Of a stretch of 64,000 nucleotides of DNA, positions 48,865 to 58,774 are shown one piece after another. The DNA comes from Liolophura sinensis (lineage: Eukaryota > Mollusca > Polyplacophora > Chitonida > Chitonidae): assembly GCF_032854445.1 (NCBI RefSeq), contig NC_088303.1, forward strand, positions 10,731,501-10,795,500, given 5' to 3'. Each line of letters begins with the position of its first letter. Within the stretch, counting starts at the first letter, position 1. The position numbers and the translations under genes are program-made. The notes under the pieces are model-generated. The model was not told where the DNA came from. It did not search any database and saw nothing but the letters and a program-made list of their open reading frames with translations.

Positions 48865-50895
48865 ATGATGAGTTCAACACTGGTGGAAACGGTTTCCATC
48901 AACTATGAAGACTTTAACGACAGTTTCCTGACATGCGGTACGTGTCTGTGTATATACGACGGGCAGGAGCATGCTCCTAAGCTCCTGCCTTGCTCTCACA
49001 CCGTCTGTCGCAGCTGCTTAGAGAGGATCGCAGAGGCACAGGTACACGACACAGGAACATTTCGATGCCCGATTTGTCGTGAGACAATCGCCTTCCCACG
49101 TGGCGGTGTGACGTCATTTCCTCCCAGTTTCTTAGTTAACCAGCTGCTTGATCTCATGTCCCGACAACGGCGAGAAGTGATCCCAAAATGCTCCCACCAC
49201 ACTGGAGAAGAGCTGCTGTTTTGTGAGACATGTGACCGTGTTTTTTGCACACAGTGCACAGGTGGAGAACACAGTGGACGTGGAGCTAGTGAGCACACTG
49301 TCATCCCTTTCTCCATTGCTATTAAGAGGATGTCAGAAATCCTACTGTACAAAGCACACTTATGCATCAAAAATTTGAACAATGCTTATGACACAGTGTC
49401 TACAGAGTTGTCTCGGCTAGAGACAACTGTAGAACGGACGATTGAGTCAATAAACCGATCGTTTCAGGATCTGATCTGTGTGGTGGAAAAGCGTCGGCAC
49501 GAGTGCTTGCAGCTAGTGAGGAAGATTCGTGAGGAGAAGAAGACCGCACTGCGGGAGCAGATGGACTTGATTCAGAGTGAGAAAGAGAAGGTACAGGGAG
49601 AGTGTGACGGCCTCCAGTATCAGGTGGAGGTCCGCAACATCACGCGCAAAATCGGTGATCTCAATGAGAAGTTGGATGCAACCAGCACTCTGGCCGAACC
49701 CAGGGAAAACTCATTCCTGTGTTATGAATACAAACACAACAGTGCTTACCGTGACGTTCTCAACGCCGTGTCCAGGTTTGGTGGAATTAAGGTCAGCACA
49801 ACCTTCCCAGCTCTCTCCACAGCTTGTGTGGGCAAGGCAATTACCCACCTGCAATCCACGATCACGGTGACAACAGTGGATTACCATGGCAACACACGGA
49901 CAACGGGTGGTGACCCTGTCACCACCTCACTTCAGACGGAGTCTGGGGATTACATTGATACCAAAGTTACGGACAATGATGATGGCACCTACACTGTCAC
50001 ATATGTCCCAACCAAAGCTGGCACCTGCAACATGTCCATCAAAATATTTCAGAGAGCAATAAAAGACAGTCCCTTTATGATAGATGTTACTGAGCATAAC
50101 AACCCTGTTTGGAAGTTTGGGAGCCGGGGTACTGGGGAGACACAGTTCCTACAGCCTGTTCGAGTGGCGCTAACGCGCAATGGGTCGCTGTGTGTGCTGG
50201 ACACTGGCAACAGTCGCATCAAACTCATTGGAAGCAATGGGCTTTTCAGTAGCCACATAGGCCCAGCTGGTTTAGAAAGTCAGAGTGGCACAGGGCTGGC
50301 CTTGACACCCGATGACAAGATTGTGGTGGTCAATTGGAGAACTAAGACCATCTCAGTGATTGATCTGGATGGTACCCTTATCAACAGTTTCACGTCAGAT
50401 AGTTTCGTCGAACCAATCGATGTGGCTGTGAACAGCAAAGGGGAGTTTATTGTGGCTGACAACGGTGCTGGTAAGGTGTTTATGTTTGATGAGATGGGCA
50501 AACTGTCAGTCACATTTGGGGCCAAAGGTGACAAGGAGGGTCAGTTTAAACTAATGACTGCTGTCACTGTGGGAAAGTGTGACGAAATTCTTGTGGCTGA
50601 CCATAGGATTCAGATCTTCAGCAAAGAGGGAAAGTTTTCCCGCCAAATTCCCATCTCAGGGAAGGGCCAGTATGGTGGTGTTTGCGTTGATGCAAATGGA
50701 TACATATTGGCAACCCGGAGTGAGCGAGGAAAGAGTTTTGTGCAAGTTTACAACTCCAGTGGCAAGTCTTTGTTTAGTATTGACAGTTTCGAGGACAAAC
50801 TGAAGAGACCGTGTGGTTTAGCACTAACTGCTGATAACCATGTGTATGTCGTGGATCTTGGCAATGAGTGCATCAAAAAATACCGCTACAAGTGA
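48865..50895 (+). CDS. TRIM-NHL protein, TRIM2/TRIM3-like domain order (RING, B-box, coiled coil, filamin, NHL)
   Basis: 676 residues, complete and in one exon that opens at 48863 after a strong acceptor (ttccttctacag). Two ATGs stand at the start, and no in-frame upstream start is seen. Seen: RING C3HC4 with C24, C27, C43, H45, C48, C51, C68, C71; B-box 2 with C109, H112, C120, C123, C128, C131, H136, H144; coiled coil about 155-270; filamin/ABP280 repeat about 318-408 (NDDGTYTVTYVPTKAGT); NHL propeller about 413-676, ending VVDLGNECIKKYRYK. Known for the family: RING-dependent ubiquitin transfer, RNA or partner binding by the NHL propeller, cytoplasmic location. The filamin repeat argues for the TRIM2/3 class over TRIM32, although the RING spacing (KLLPCSHTVCRSCLERI) also recalls TRIM32. 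At 676 residues it is somewhat shorter than vertebrate TRIM2/3 (about 744). Family call firm, one-to-one orthology open because molluscs have expanded TRIM sets. Confidence 0.97.
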   Translation: MMSSTLVETVSINYEDFNDSFLTCGTCLCIYDGQEHAPKLLPCSHTVCRSCLERIAEAQVHDTGTFRCPICRETIAFPRGGVTSFPPSFLVNQLLDLMSRQRREVIPKCSHHTGEELLFCETCDRVFCTQCTGGEHSGRGASEHTVIPFSIAIKRMSEILLYKAHLCIKNLNNAYDTVSTELSRLETTVERTIESINRSFQDLICVVEKRRHECLQLVRKIREEKKTALREQMDLIQSEKEKVQGECDGLQYQVEVRNITRKIGDLNEKLDATSTLAEPRENSFLCYEYKHNSAYRDVLNAVSRFGGIKVSTTFPALSTACVGKAITHLQSTITVTTVDYHGNTRTTGGDPVTTSLQTESGDYIDTKVTDNDDGTYTVTYVPTKAGTCNMSIKIFQRAIKDSPFMIDVTEHNNPVWKFGSRGTGETQFLQPVRVALTRNGSLCVLDTGNSRIKLIGSNGLFSSHIGPAGLESQSGTGLALTPDDKIVVVNWRTKTISVIDLDGTLINSFTSDSFVEPIDVAVNSKGEFIVADNGAGKVFMFDEMGKLSVTFGAKGDKEGQFKLMTAVTVGKCDEILVADHRIQIFSKEGKFSRQIPISGKGQYGGVCVDANGYILATRSERGKSFVQVYNSSGKSLFSIDSFEDKLKRPCGLALTADNHVYVVDLGNECIKKYRYK

Positions 50896-51149
50896 TCTGG
50901 AGTACAACATGCCTGCATTATGAGGGTAAGAACACACAGATTCCATACATCATTGATATACAAGGTTTAGATTAGATCATCTCACCTGTTCATGGCCCGG
51001 GAAGCTCACCCAAGTCATACATGTACATGTACATATGTATGTATGCTTGTGATCTGTTCTATGTTAGAGCTTTGCTTACATATACATGTACATGTAGCTA
51101 CCCCATTTCCCAAGCCTTAGCATTGAAACAAGTTGAAGGATGAAAAGAT

Positions 51150-51338
51150 TTATTTATTTATTTTATTTATTTGATTGGTGTTTTACACCGTACTCAAGGA
51201 TATTTCCCTTATACGACGGCGGCCAGCATTGTGGTGGGAGGAAACCGGGTAGAGCCTGGGGTAAACCCACGACTATCCGCAGGTTGCTGACAGACCTTCC
51301 CACTTACGGCCGGAGAGGAAGCCAGCATGAGCTGGAAA
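51150..51338 (-). mobile_element. SINE type A, 5'-truncated, with target-site duplication
   Basis: Tail ttatttgattggtgttttac and body cgacggcggccagcattgtg up to gccagcatgagctgg. The tRNA head is absent, cut at insertion. Direct repeats gaaaagat lie at 51142-51149 and 51339-51346. It lies inside the probable 3' UTR intron of the TRIM gene. Confidence 0.9.
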
Positions 51339-51561
51339 GAAAAGATAAAGGCTAGGATAATTTGGATTGCTCTCTTAAATTGTAACTAATGTCGTGAATA
51401 TATGCATTATAGATCTTTCTTTATGTGATCACATGGAATCATTTTGTTACTTCTGGTTTCACACAATGAAAAGTTCACACAGTAGACAATTCTGACACCG
51501 ATGAGCTCTGACACATAAGCAACAAAAAGAAACCATGCATAGATGTATACTGTCAAATAAC

Positions 51562-51673
51562 AGTGGTTGTGGATTTCCATCAGGCTCTGTTCAGCTTCCT
51601 CCCACCATAATGCTGATTGTCGTCGTATAAGTGAAATATTTTTGAGTACGGCATAAAACATCAATCAGATAAG
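51562..51673 (+). mobile_element. SINE type A 3' fragment
   Basis: cttcctcccaccataatgct, gtcgtcgtataagtgaaat and a tail with ataaaacatcaatcagataa. It is opposite in orientation to the copy 220 bp upstream, so their 3' halves can pair in the same pre-mRNA. Confidence 0.85.
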
Positions 51674-51942
51674 CTTGTTCCAGGAACATCTGTATGAGGC
51701 CGACGTTACCATTTCTGCTACTTCTTCTGCGTAGTTATTTTGATCTTTCCGTGTAGTAAGTTCAGGTAGCCACTAATCATAAGATCATAAAATATTGCCA
51801 CATTTAATTTTCAATTTCATTGGATTCACTTTTAATACTGATAAAGTCCAATGTGTGCTGATTTTTGCATTCTTCCATTACCTCTTTAGGCTAAATATCA
51901 ATCAAAGGATTAAATATTGACCGGTATTTTCTCTGTTTACAG

Positions 51943-54900
51943 AACTGAACAGATGCCAGTCATGATCTGATAAGTCACTTCCACCAAAGGGAGACAACAG
52001 TGGATGATTGGGATGAAAGAGTGCTGCCCCCTACATGAGTCTGCTTGGGGGCTCATAGAAGATTGTATACAGAGACAGCATTGAAGTGCACAAGAGTGTT
52101 GTCTTATGAGATGAAAACATGCATTCTTTGTGTCCTTGCTTGGACATGTACATCTGCAGAAAACATCTCCTTTATTCACACTTTTCAAGACGGAGAATAC
52201 TGAGGTTGATGTCATCCAAAGGATGATAAAATTTCATTAGCCAGATAAGGAAGCTAATAAGTAATGCTCTCCTAAGACAAACTGAAATAACTGTGAAATA
52301 CTTCTTATAGACGTAAAATATTGAATATGGAACTTCCATTGTACATAGTTGTGTTCAGAGCTGGTTCCTGCCAAAACAGCTTATGTATGTGATACACACA
52401 ATCATAATAGGTTCAGTGACATTAGGTATGATCAAACAGCCAAATGAACAAACAGTCCTGCGGTTATAGTCACATAATCATGAGAGTAATAATCATTTGA
52501 AAAATAGAATTTTTAAATCTAAATTTGTTTTGATCCGATTTGGAGTCATGAATTATGGACCATGATGATGAATGAACAATTGTCTATGGTGAAACAGATA
52601 TTTATTTCTAATAGGTCCTTATTTGATCTCCGCTGCATCTTTGAAATTCAAATTCAAAAATGATTAAAGTTTTCGTAAGATGTTAAAGATTTCCTAGTGA
52701 CATGAAGAGAAACAAACTTATTTGAAAGATCTCTGGATATGAGGTGTGTTTGACTTACTTTAAAGAACATTTAGCTCCTAGGTACACTTCCCGAATTTGT
52801 GAACATGTGGTGTGAACTATTGACTGGCCCTCACGCAAAAAAGATCGATTGGTCGGTGCAGTGATAACTTGCAAGCCAAATTAAAATTATAAGTGTTACG
52901 CTTAACGATCTATGACTCACATATCCGACATTTCAGGGCTGAAGACATTTTGTTGAACTGTGAATCGGTTTTGTTTATCACCTTTCCTGTCACATATATG
53001 CACATGAACACACCTGGTTAACTCTTTTTCTCACACAGACCTGACTATTTTTCTCTCTCCACCGTCGTAAAGTGATTGGGCAGACTTATTCGCATGGATC
53101 TAGTTAATACGAAAACACAGAAACTGGAATGGATCTGTTTGATGCTTCTCAAATTTTATTTGTACTTTGTACAGCATACATTAACATTTAACTGTACACA
53201 TTTGTGGCTTTTAAAGTTGGAAAACTGGTGAAGTCCATTGAAATGGAAGTGTTTTTTAATTTGAATGAATGTACACAACATACCAAAGACACATCACCTA
53301 TTTAAATGTATATGCATTTTGTAGAAAGAAAGCAGATGTTCAGGGCACCATCTGGGACTAGCATTATCTTGGTGTTAATCACAAATGAAAAATTATACAT
53401 TATCTTGGTGATGTCATGCTTCATATTAAATGAACATTCAGTGTCCTACATGTAGAAACATCTTGCACTCATCCACCACCTAGTTAGGCATATGTTGTCA
53501 TCACAAACATAGAACAGTTTTGTAACTTTGTATACATGCAAAGAAAGGTTAATGTATGTAGTTTTGCATGGACCATGTAAACCAACTGTGTCTACAACTC
53601 TCTCTATCCGGTGTTGCTAGTGCCTACTCTACCTGTATGTGATTAGCAAACTCTACCTCGTTAAGACATCGTTTAGAAATGTACAGGTACATGTTGTCTG
53701 TGGTGTGTCATGTCATTTAAGCCTCTGTGTTTATACGAGTTTGTAGGTCTTGCAAAATTGTTCATCAGAATACAGTTGTTCCCTGGGAGCTGTGTGCAAG
53801 CTCATTTCAACCATTTTTATGAATTTTGTTACAGCTTCTTTATGAATCTGTATTGACTAAGAAAAATATCAAAACTTACTACTTTAGGAACTGTTCAGTG
53901 AGAGAGGATGTGATCCGGGTATGTTGCTGGGTAAAACAGGCCTCAGGAGGTCTATTTATATCCTCCACACTGTCACTTGATGCACGCCTGCAGGTGGTGC
54001 AAACTTTTTTATGGATGAAGATAGAAAAAGTCCAACTGTACCATGTGACATGTCAGAAATGTTGGATAACATTTTCTGACAAGAGTTTGATAAAAAGTAA
54101 TTTAGAGTACATGAATAATGGAGAAAACTGAGGAGCTGAACATTTGTGAACTTTAGACGTTACTATAGGATAGAGGTGTCAGTTGTGCCTATGGAAAAGG
54201 TTGATAAAGGTGTTCGGTAAAGTAATGTCAACAAAGGTTGCCTAACATTTTTCACAAGTCACATGATACAGTAGGACTGTTTTTACCTTTGAAGACAAAA
54301 GAGTTCCAGCTCGTTAATCCAATTCGTGTAATAATAACATCAGTGTAGGGTGGGGGACAATTTACAAATCTCTGCTGCTAGTTGCCAATGTTCCATGTAT
54401 ATATAACAATGGTGTGTTAGAACTGCTTTTCGTGATTGCCATGTTGTTATGCCATAGAATTTGTATGCCATGTATAGATGATAAGAGTCATGTAAATGGC
54501 AGTTAGGCGAGAGTAGAAGGCATGTATGCTTTAGATGATACAGTTTGCTGTTTGTCTTAATACTAACATTATCAAGTCTTTGAAGCCGACTTCACTCCAT
54601 TTGATATCAGCACCAATTCTTTATTTATTGAATATTTTAAATTATTGAATGATTGAATTAATTACTGAAGATTAACAATCTGTGCATGTATCAGTGCGAA
54701 AACCAGGAAATGTTCACCTTTTTGGTTGTGTGTTGTGGATTTCTTTTTTCTTCTTTTCTTTTCCCTTCTTTCAAATTTGGCATTTTATGACTGTGCTATT
54801 CCTATTAGTATTAGTTCAAGCTGTGTAAATTCTCCTCAGCCTAAAAAGAAACTGATGTTGTCACATATATTAAATGGATGTGATGATTTCTTGATAATGG

Positions 54901-56095
54901 TACGTCAAACAGTCTAGGAAACATGTAAACTTTGCTTTTATCTATAAACTGAATGTTGGCAGATCCCACAAAACTGATTCATTGATCTAGGCAGTAAGGA
55001 AAAACAATGCACTTCTGTCCCTAATGCATCCTCTGTTGTGAATGATGCTTTATTTCACATTCATATTTCTTTATCAGGGTAATCAAAATTACATTTATTA
55101 TAGTAATTTGTTTTTCTCCTTGCATTGGTTTGTATCAAACTGTATGGCAGACTATGTCTTTTGTAGAGGTATGACTGAGAACAGGCTGGAAGTGGAGAAT
55201 GACATGGGCAGAAAATACAAATTATTGCTACTTTATTGTAAATGTAGCAATTTGTGTTAATATTACTATCCAGTTATCTCCCTTAAGGCCATTGTCTTTC
55301 ACGAATTTCTTTTATTACACAGTGTACAGATACTAAAGCATGGTAATTACTTGTAAGATAGATGATGCCTTTAGCATGAAATAAAAACAAGCATGATTTC
55401 TTTAGCATTCGGTGCCTATAATCAGCAACCTCATAAGCATATTGTCAAGTACATTGCATGTAATGTATTGTTAATAAGAATGTCGCAATATGTTTCTTTT
55501 ATCAACATGTTTGAAAGAAAGTGGTTTGTAGGACATGTATTTAAACATTCATTTCAATCCTGTAATTGTTTTGACACTAAGTGTCAATTATAGCTATCTA
55601 AGGATTGTCTATTGGTCTTGTCAGGAGGAGCATCCAGTTTTCAGTGTAGCCTAATCATGTTGTATAGTACAATGAAAACTATGCCATATGTCAGTTTGTC
55701 AAGTCTGCTCTATTATTGTTTTCATCCTTTTTTTTTTTTTTATATGTGTTTAATTTATATAGATTATAATGGTTTGGACAGCATAAATGATACATTACCA
55801 GGAAAATTATATATTAAGTACGGTACAAATTTGTGATTATATATCAATATTTATTTAAGGTGTTTCATATTTTGTTTGGAGATATGACGTGGTGCATTCG
55901 GTATGCAGGAGTGACTTAGAGTTTCCAAATGTTTTTGCAACAGTATGGTTGAATCAGCTTGCTCGTTTGTGGTTTTGTTTTTAGAGTACAAATATAGTGC
56001 CAGCTGCACAATCGGATCTCTTATTTATAACGGAAGCACGAAGTGGTTTACGGTTTAAGAACAAATCAATAAATATTACTCTGTAAACACATCAG
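51943..56095 (+). other. Probable 3' terminal UTR exon of the TRIM gene
   Basis: About 4.1 kb, with none of the minisatellites or SINEs common elsewhere in the window. That fits selection against insertions or transcribed status. It starts at a good acceptor and ends near a polyadenylation signal at 56068-56073. A second possible signal is at 55379-55384. Open frames inside (such as 101 codons at 53826-54131) show no domain. One let-7 seed match, ctacctc, lies at 53653-53659. The extent is inferred, not proven. Confidence 0.5.
56068..56073 (+). terminator. Candidate poly(A) signal AATAAA
   Basis: caataaatattactctgtaa is followed 20-45 bases on by a GT/T-rich stretch (cagttgttctgccttgtctt), the usual arrangement for cleavage and polyadenylation. 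Confidence 0.5.
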
Positions 56096-56764
56096 TTGTT
56101 CTGCCTTGTCTTTCACAACAAGTTAGTTGAAGTGGGTCAGTTAAACTCCATTACCTTCAACAATTAATATTGTATTGGTAGAAAATACTTCACATACAAT
56201 AGGCATATGCAACGACACATACTTGTGGATTTTTGATGTTGCTAACCTACATGTAGGATGACCTGCCATGTGTGATTTTTCTTTTGTATTCCTTCCATGA
56301 TTTGCTCAGCTAAGTTGGTGACTAGATTTTCCACTTAAGTATGTACTGATATATAAAAATGGTGTTAACTCTCTGTAAAGATCATGTGCAAAACCTGCTG
56401 CACAACAGTTTTGTGGAGCACAAATGTGGAAAATCTTAGGTTTCATTTACATGTCAAATACATTCTACATAAATACATTCTACACAAATACGTATAGGCC
56501 TGCATCCCAAAGTGTTTTGCCGGCAGAGAAAGGTATGTAGGCCTGCTGCCATCTGCAGAAGGTCTGCTCTTGACCAGTGAGGTCACAGGGTTTGAATTGA
56601 GTTTCCACCGGTTTGGCTACAGCTTTATGATAGGAGATTTAACAGTTACCTGACAAGGTGCAGAGCTTTCCCCTCATAGCTAGTGTAGGGGGTTTTCTAC
56701 CAATAAACCTGACCATCATATATAAAGTGAAATTTCCTGGTATACTGGCACCAGTGTTTTATAA
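56096..56764. other. Intergenic, nothing recognised
   Basis: AT-rich. 56560-56650 may contain a very old SINE body (atctgcagaaggtctgctc), not certain. Confidence 0.4.
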
Positions 56765-56848
56765 AGCAATATGCTGGCCACCGCTGTATAAGTGAAATAT
56801 TCTTGAGTACGGCGTAAAACATCAATCAAATAAATACATAAATATAAA
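56765..56848 (+). mobile_element. SINE type A 3' fragment
   Basis: atgctggccaccgctgtata, agtgaaatattcttgagtac, ggcgtaaaacatcaatcaaa. A 5'-truncated copy with a well-kept tail. Confidence 0.88.
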
Positions 56849-56901
56849 GCAACAATGGAATGAATTGATGTACGGCAGATATAGATGTGTGCGCCAGTGG
56901 T

Positions 56902-57013
56902 TAATAGAGACCTTCAAATACAACTTCATCTTGTAACTTCAAAGTAGAATTTGTTTACTTATTCTAGTTTGAAGTTAAAAGGTGAACTTAACTTTTAACT
57001 AAAGGTCTCTAAT
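56902..57013. mobile_element. Fold-back MITE-like element, about 50-bp arms
   Basis: Left arm 56902-56948 (tagagaccttcaaatac ... gtaacttcaaagtaga) and right arm 56963-57013 (tctagtttgaagttaa ... aaaggtctcta) are imperfect inverted repeats around a 14-nt loop. The ends read TA-GAGACC and GGTCTC-TA, suggesting a TA target-site duplication as in Tc1/mariner-derived MITEs. About 110 bp, non-coding. Confidence 0.65.
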
Positions 57014-57079
57014 GAGATGCAGAGTTGCCTGTAGGTTTTGAAATGTCCACCCATGATTAATGATGTTTCCAATATTTCC

Positions 57080-57430
57080 TGCTATTTCTAAAGGTTTCCA
57101 TGTGTTCACCCATCAGTATTGGCCTGATTATATTGCCACAGTTTCCTGTTTTCCTGCAGGGGTTTCCATGTGTTCACCTATCTGAAGTACTGATGACATT
57201 GCTATAGTTTCCTGTTGTCCTGCAAGGGTTTCCATGTGTTCACCTATCTGAAGTACTGATGGCATTGCTGCAGTTTCCTGTTGTCCTGCAAGGGTTTCCA
57301 TGTGTTCACCTATCTGAAGTACTGATGGCATTGCTACAGTTTCCTGTTGTCCTGCAAGGGTTTCCATGTGTTCACCTATCTGAAGTACTGATGGCATTGC
57401 CACAGTTTCCTGTAATCCTTCATGCGGCTC
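57080..57430. repeat. 66-bp minisatellite, about 5 units
   Basis: Unit: gtttccatgtgttcacctat, ctgaagtactgatggcattg, ctacagtttcctgttg, tcctgcaagg. On the minus strand the 66-bp period (22 codons) stays open, giving 132 codons (57128-57526) with repeats of roughly GEHMETLAGQQETVAMPSV. Older, diverged units continue left to about 57040. Confidence 0.9.
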
Positions 57431-58069
57431 CTTAACAGTAATATTTAATGGCGTTGTTGGCAATTTCTGTACAGAGGTTTTGATGTTTCCACACATGTTT
57501 AATGACATTGCACGGTGCAGCTCCAAATGTAGCCAAGAGATGGGAAGGGAACTTGTATAGATATTCCTTCAACAAGTTTAAAGCTCCCTTTAATGAGTTA
57601 TAAAATGTGATGTGCGTCGTTTCTAGCATAGTCTGAGCGATTTCTGCAACTAATTTTCCAATAAAAAACATTTTTGAAACAAAACATACATGTTAGAATG
57701 GACCAGGGTTTGGAGCAGCGTTTTTCAGTCAGACATCATTACGGTGCTTGATCCTTTGTTAAAACTCAATACTACATGGGTAGCTAGTCCTATATTGGAA
57801 ATACAAAAAAAATTATACCTCAATGCAAGAAAAAAAGTATAAGTTTCATTTAAAATTTGAACAAGGTGATTGAATTTTAGAAATTTGAAATGTGAACATG
57901 AAAAAGAATAAAATGGAACAAATAACAATGACAATCTTCTAATTTCCCTAGGATATTATATTTAAATGCATATAGGTCTACATGTGTGCTCATTCTGTGG
58001 CTGTCGTAATACAGGGGAAGCTACCCAATTCATCATAGGCCAAAGTACGAAGCCATAACATTTGCTTCC
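57431..58069. other. Intergenic; minus-strand open frame at 57432-57671
   Basis: A 79-codon minus-strand frame (57432-57671) has protein-like composition (LKEYLYKFPSHLLATFGAAP). It lies in a different frame from the 22-codon repeat just downstream of it. No domain is recognised, so it is not called as a gene. Confidence 0.3.
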
Positions 58070-58180
58070 CTTTATGTGCGGGCCCAATCGCCGCTGAGAG
58101 CGCTCTGCGCAGAAATTTCCGGTGATTTCAAACACGTGGGTTTTGACACTTGGGTAGACGTGATTGAAAGTGTAAGTAAG
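58070..58180 (+). promoter_or_regulatory. CpG-rich promoter-like segment, possible non-coding exon 1 of PUSL1
   Basis: The densest CpG patch near the gene (gcgggcccaatcgccgctg, gagcgctctgcgcag) includes a CCAAT box. It ends in a strong donor sequence (gattgaaagt|gtaagtaag, after 58171). A possible acceptor (ccttgattgcag, ending 58559) would join it to the exon holding the PUSL1 start. It lies about 0.6-0.7 kb upstream of the ATG. Confidence 0.4.
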
Positions 58181-58774
58181 CTTCGAACTTCGCTGAAAGG
58201 AATTGTTCTTCACCAAGTAAATCTGCAGCAATGTTCAGTAAGTTTTACGATATTTTTAAGTAGTTTACATTAAAATAAAAAACTGAAAGGTATATTTTGC
58301 ATTTGAAATCATGCTGTCTGCAATATTCCTAGTTCAATTAAATTAAAGGTGGATGTCTTTTCTCAACAATTTACAACATTGTGAAAGTTTTGATGGTTAA
58401 TTGTTTTTATTCATTCACCTAAAATGTATATAACATAGTTCTAACTGCAAGCTTCATATTTACTTAATGGTTCAGGTAGGCCTATCAAACATTTTGAAGA
58501 AAGTTCTATAAATTACACAATCTGGTTTACATGTACAACTTGATTATCCTTGATTGCAGGGACTAGCTGTTAATGGTTTGAGGAAGCATTCAAGTATAAG
58601 GCCTGATTGTCATGCCACTTGAATTTAGCAATGCCGAATGCTAAGGATATGCAACATAGATGGACTTAACATAAACAGGGACAAAGATGATGGGGTCTTG
58701 GGTTGAAACCACCAGAAGATGAAACCTGTTATTTGAACATTGATGTTCTAATGTACACCATACAAACTGTCATT
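58181..58774. other. PUSL1 5' flank or 5' UTR intron, nothing else recognised
   Basis: AT-rich. The part after 58560 may be 5' UTR of the exon that carries the PUSL1 start codon. Confidence 0.4.

Larger units (their letters stand above)
50896..51942 (+). other. Short 3' UTR start and 3' UTR intron (50926-51942)
   Basis: Thirty bases after the TGA lies a consensus donor (tgagg|gtaaga, exon end 50925). A consensus acceptor (tattttctctgtttacag, exon start 51943) follows about 1 kb on. The intron carries two oppositely oriented SINE pieces. A junction only 30 nt past the stop is below the usual 50-55 nt threshold for decay triggered by exon junctions. If the donor is not used, the UTR is simply continuous. 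Confidence 0.6.

Noticed and set aside
48996-49382. A 128-codon minus-strand frame inside the TRIM exon
   Set aside because: It is antisense to the RING and B-box coding sequence and has no domain of its own.
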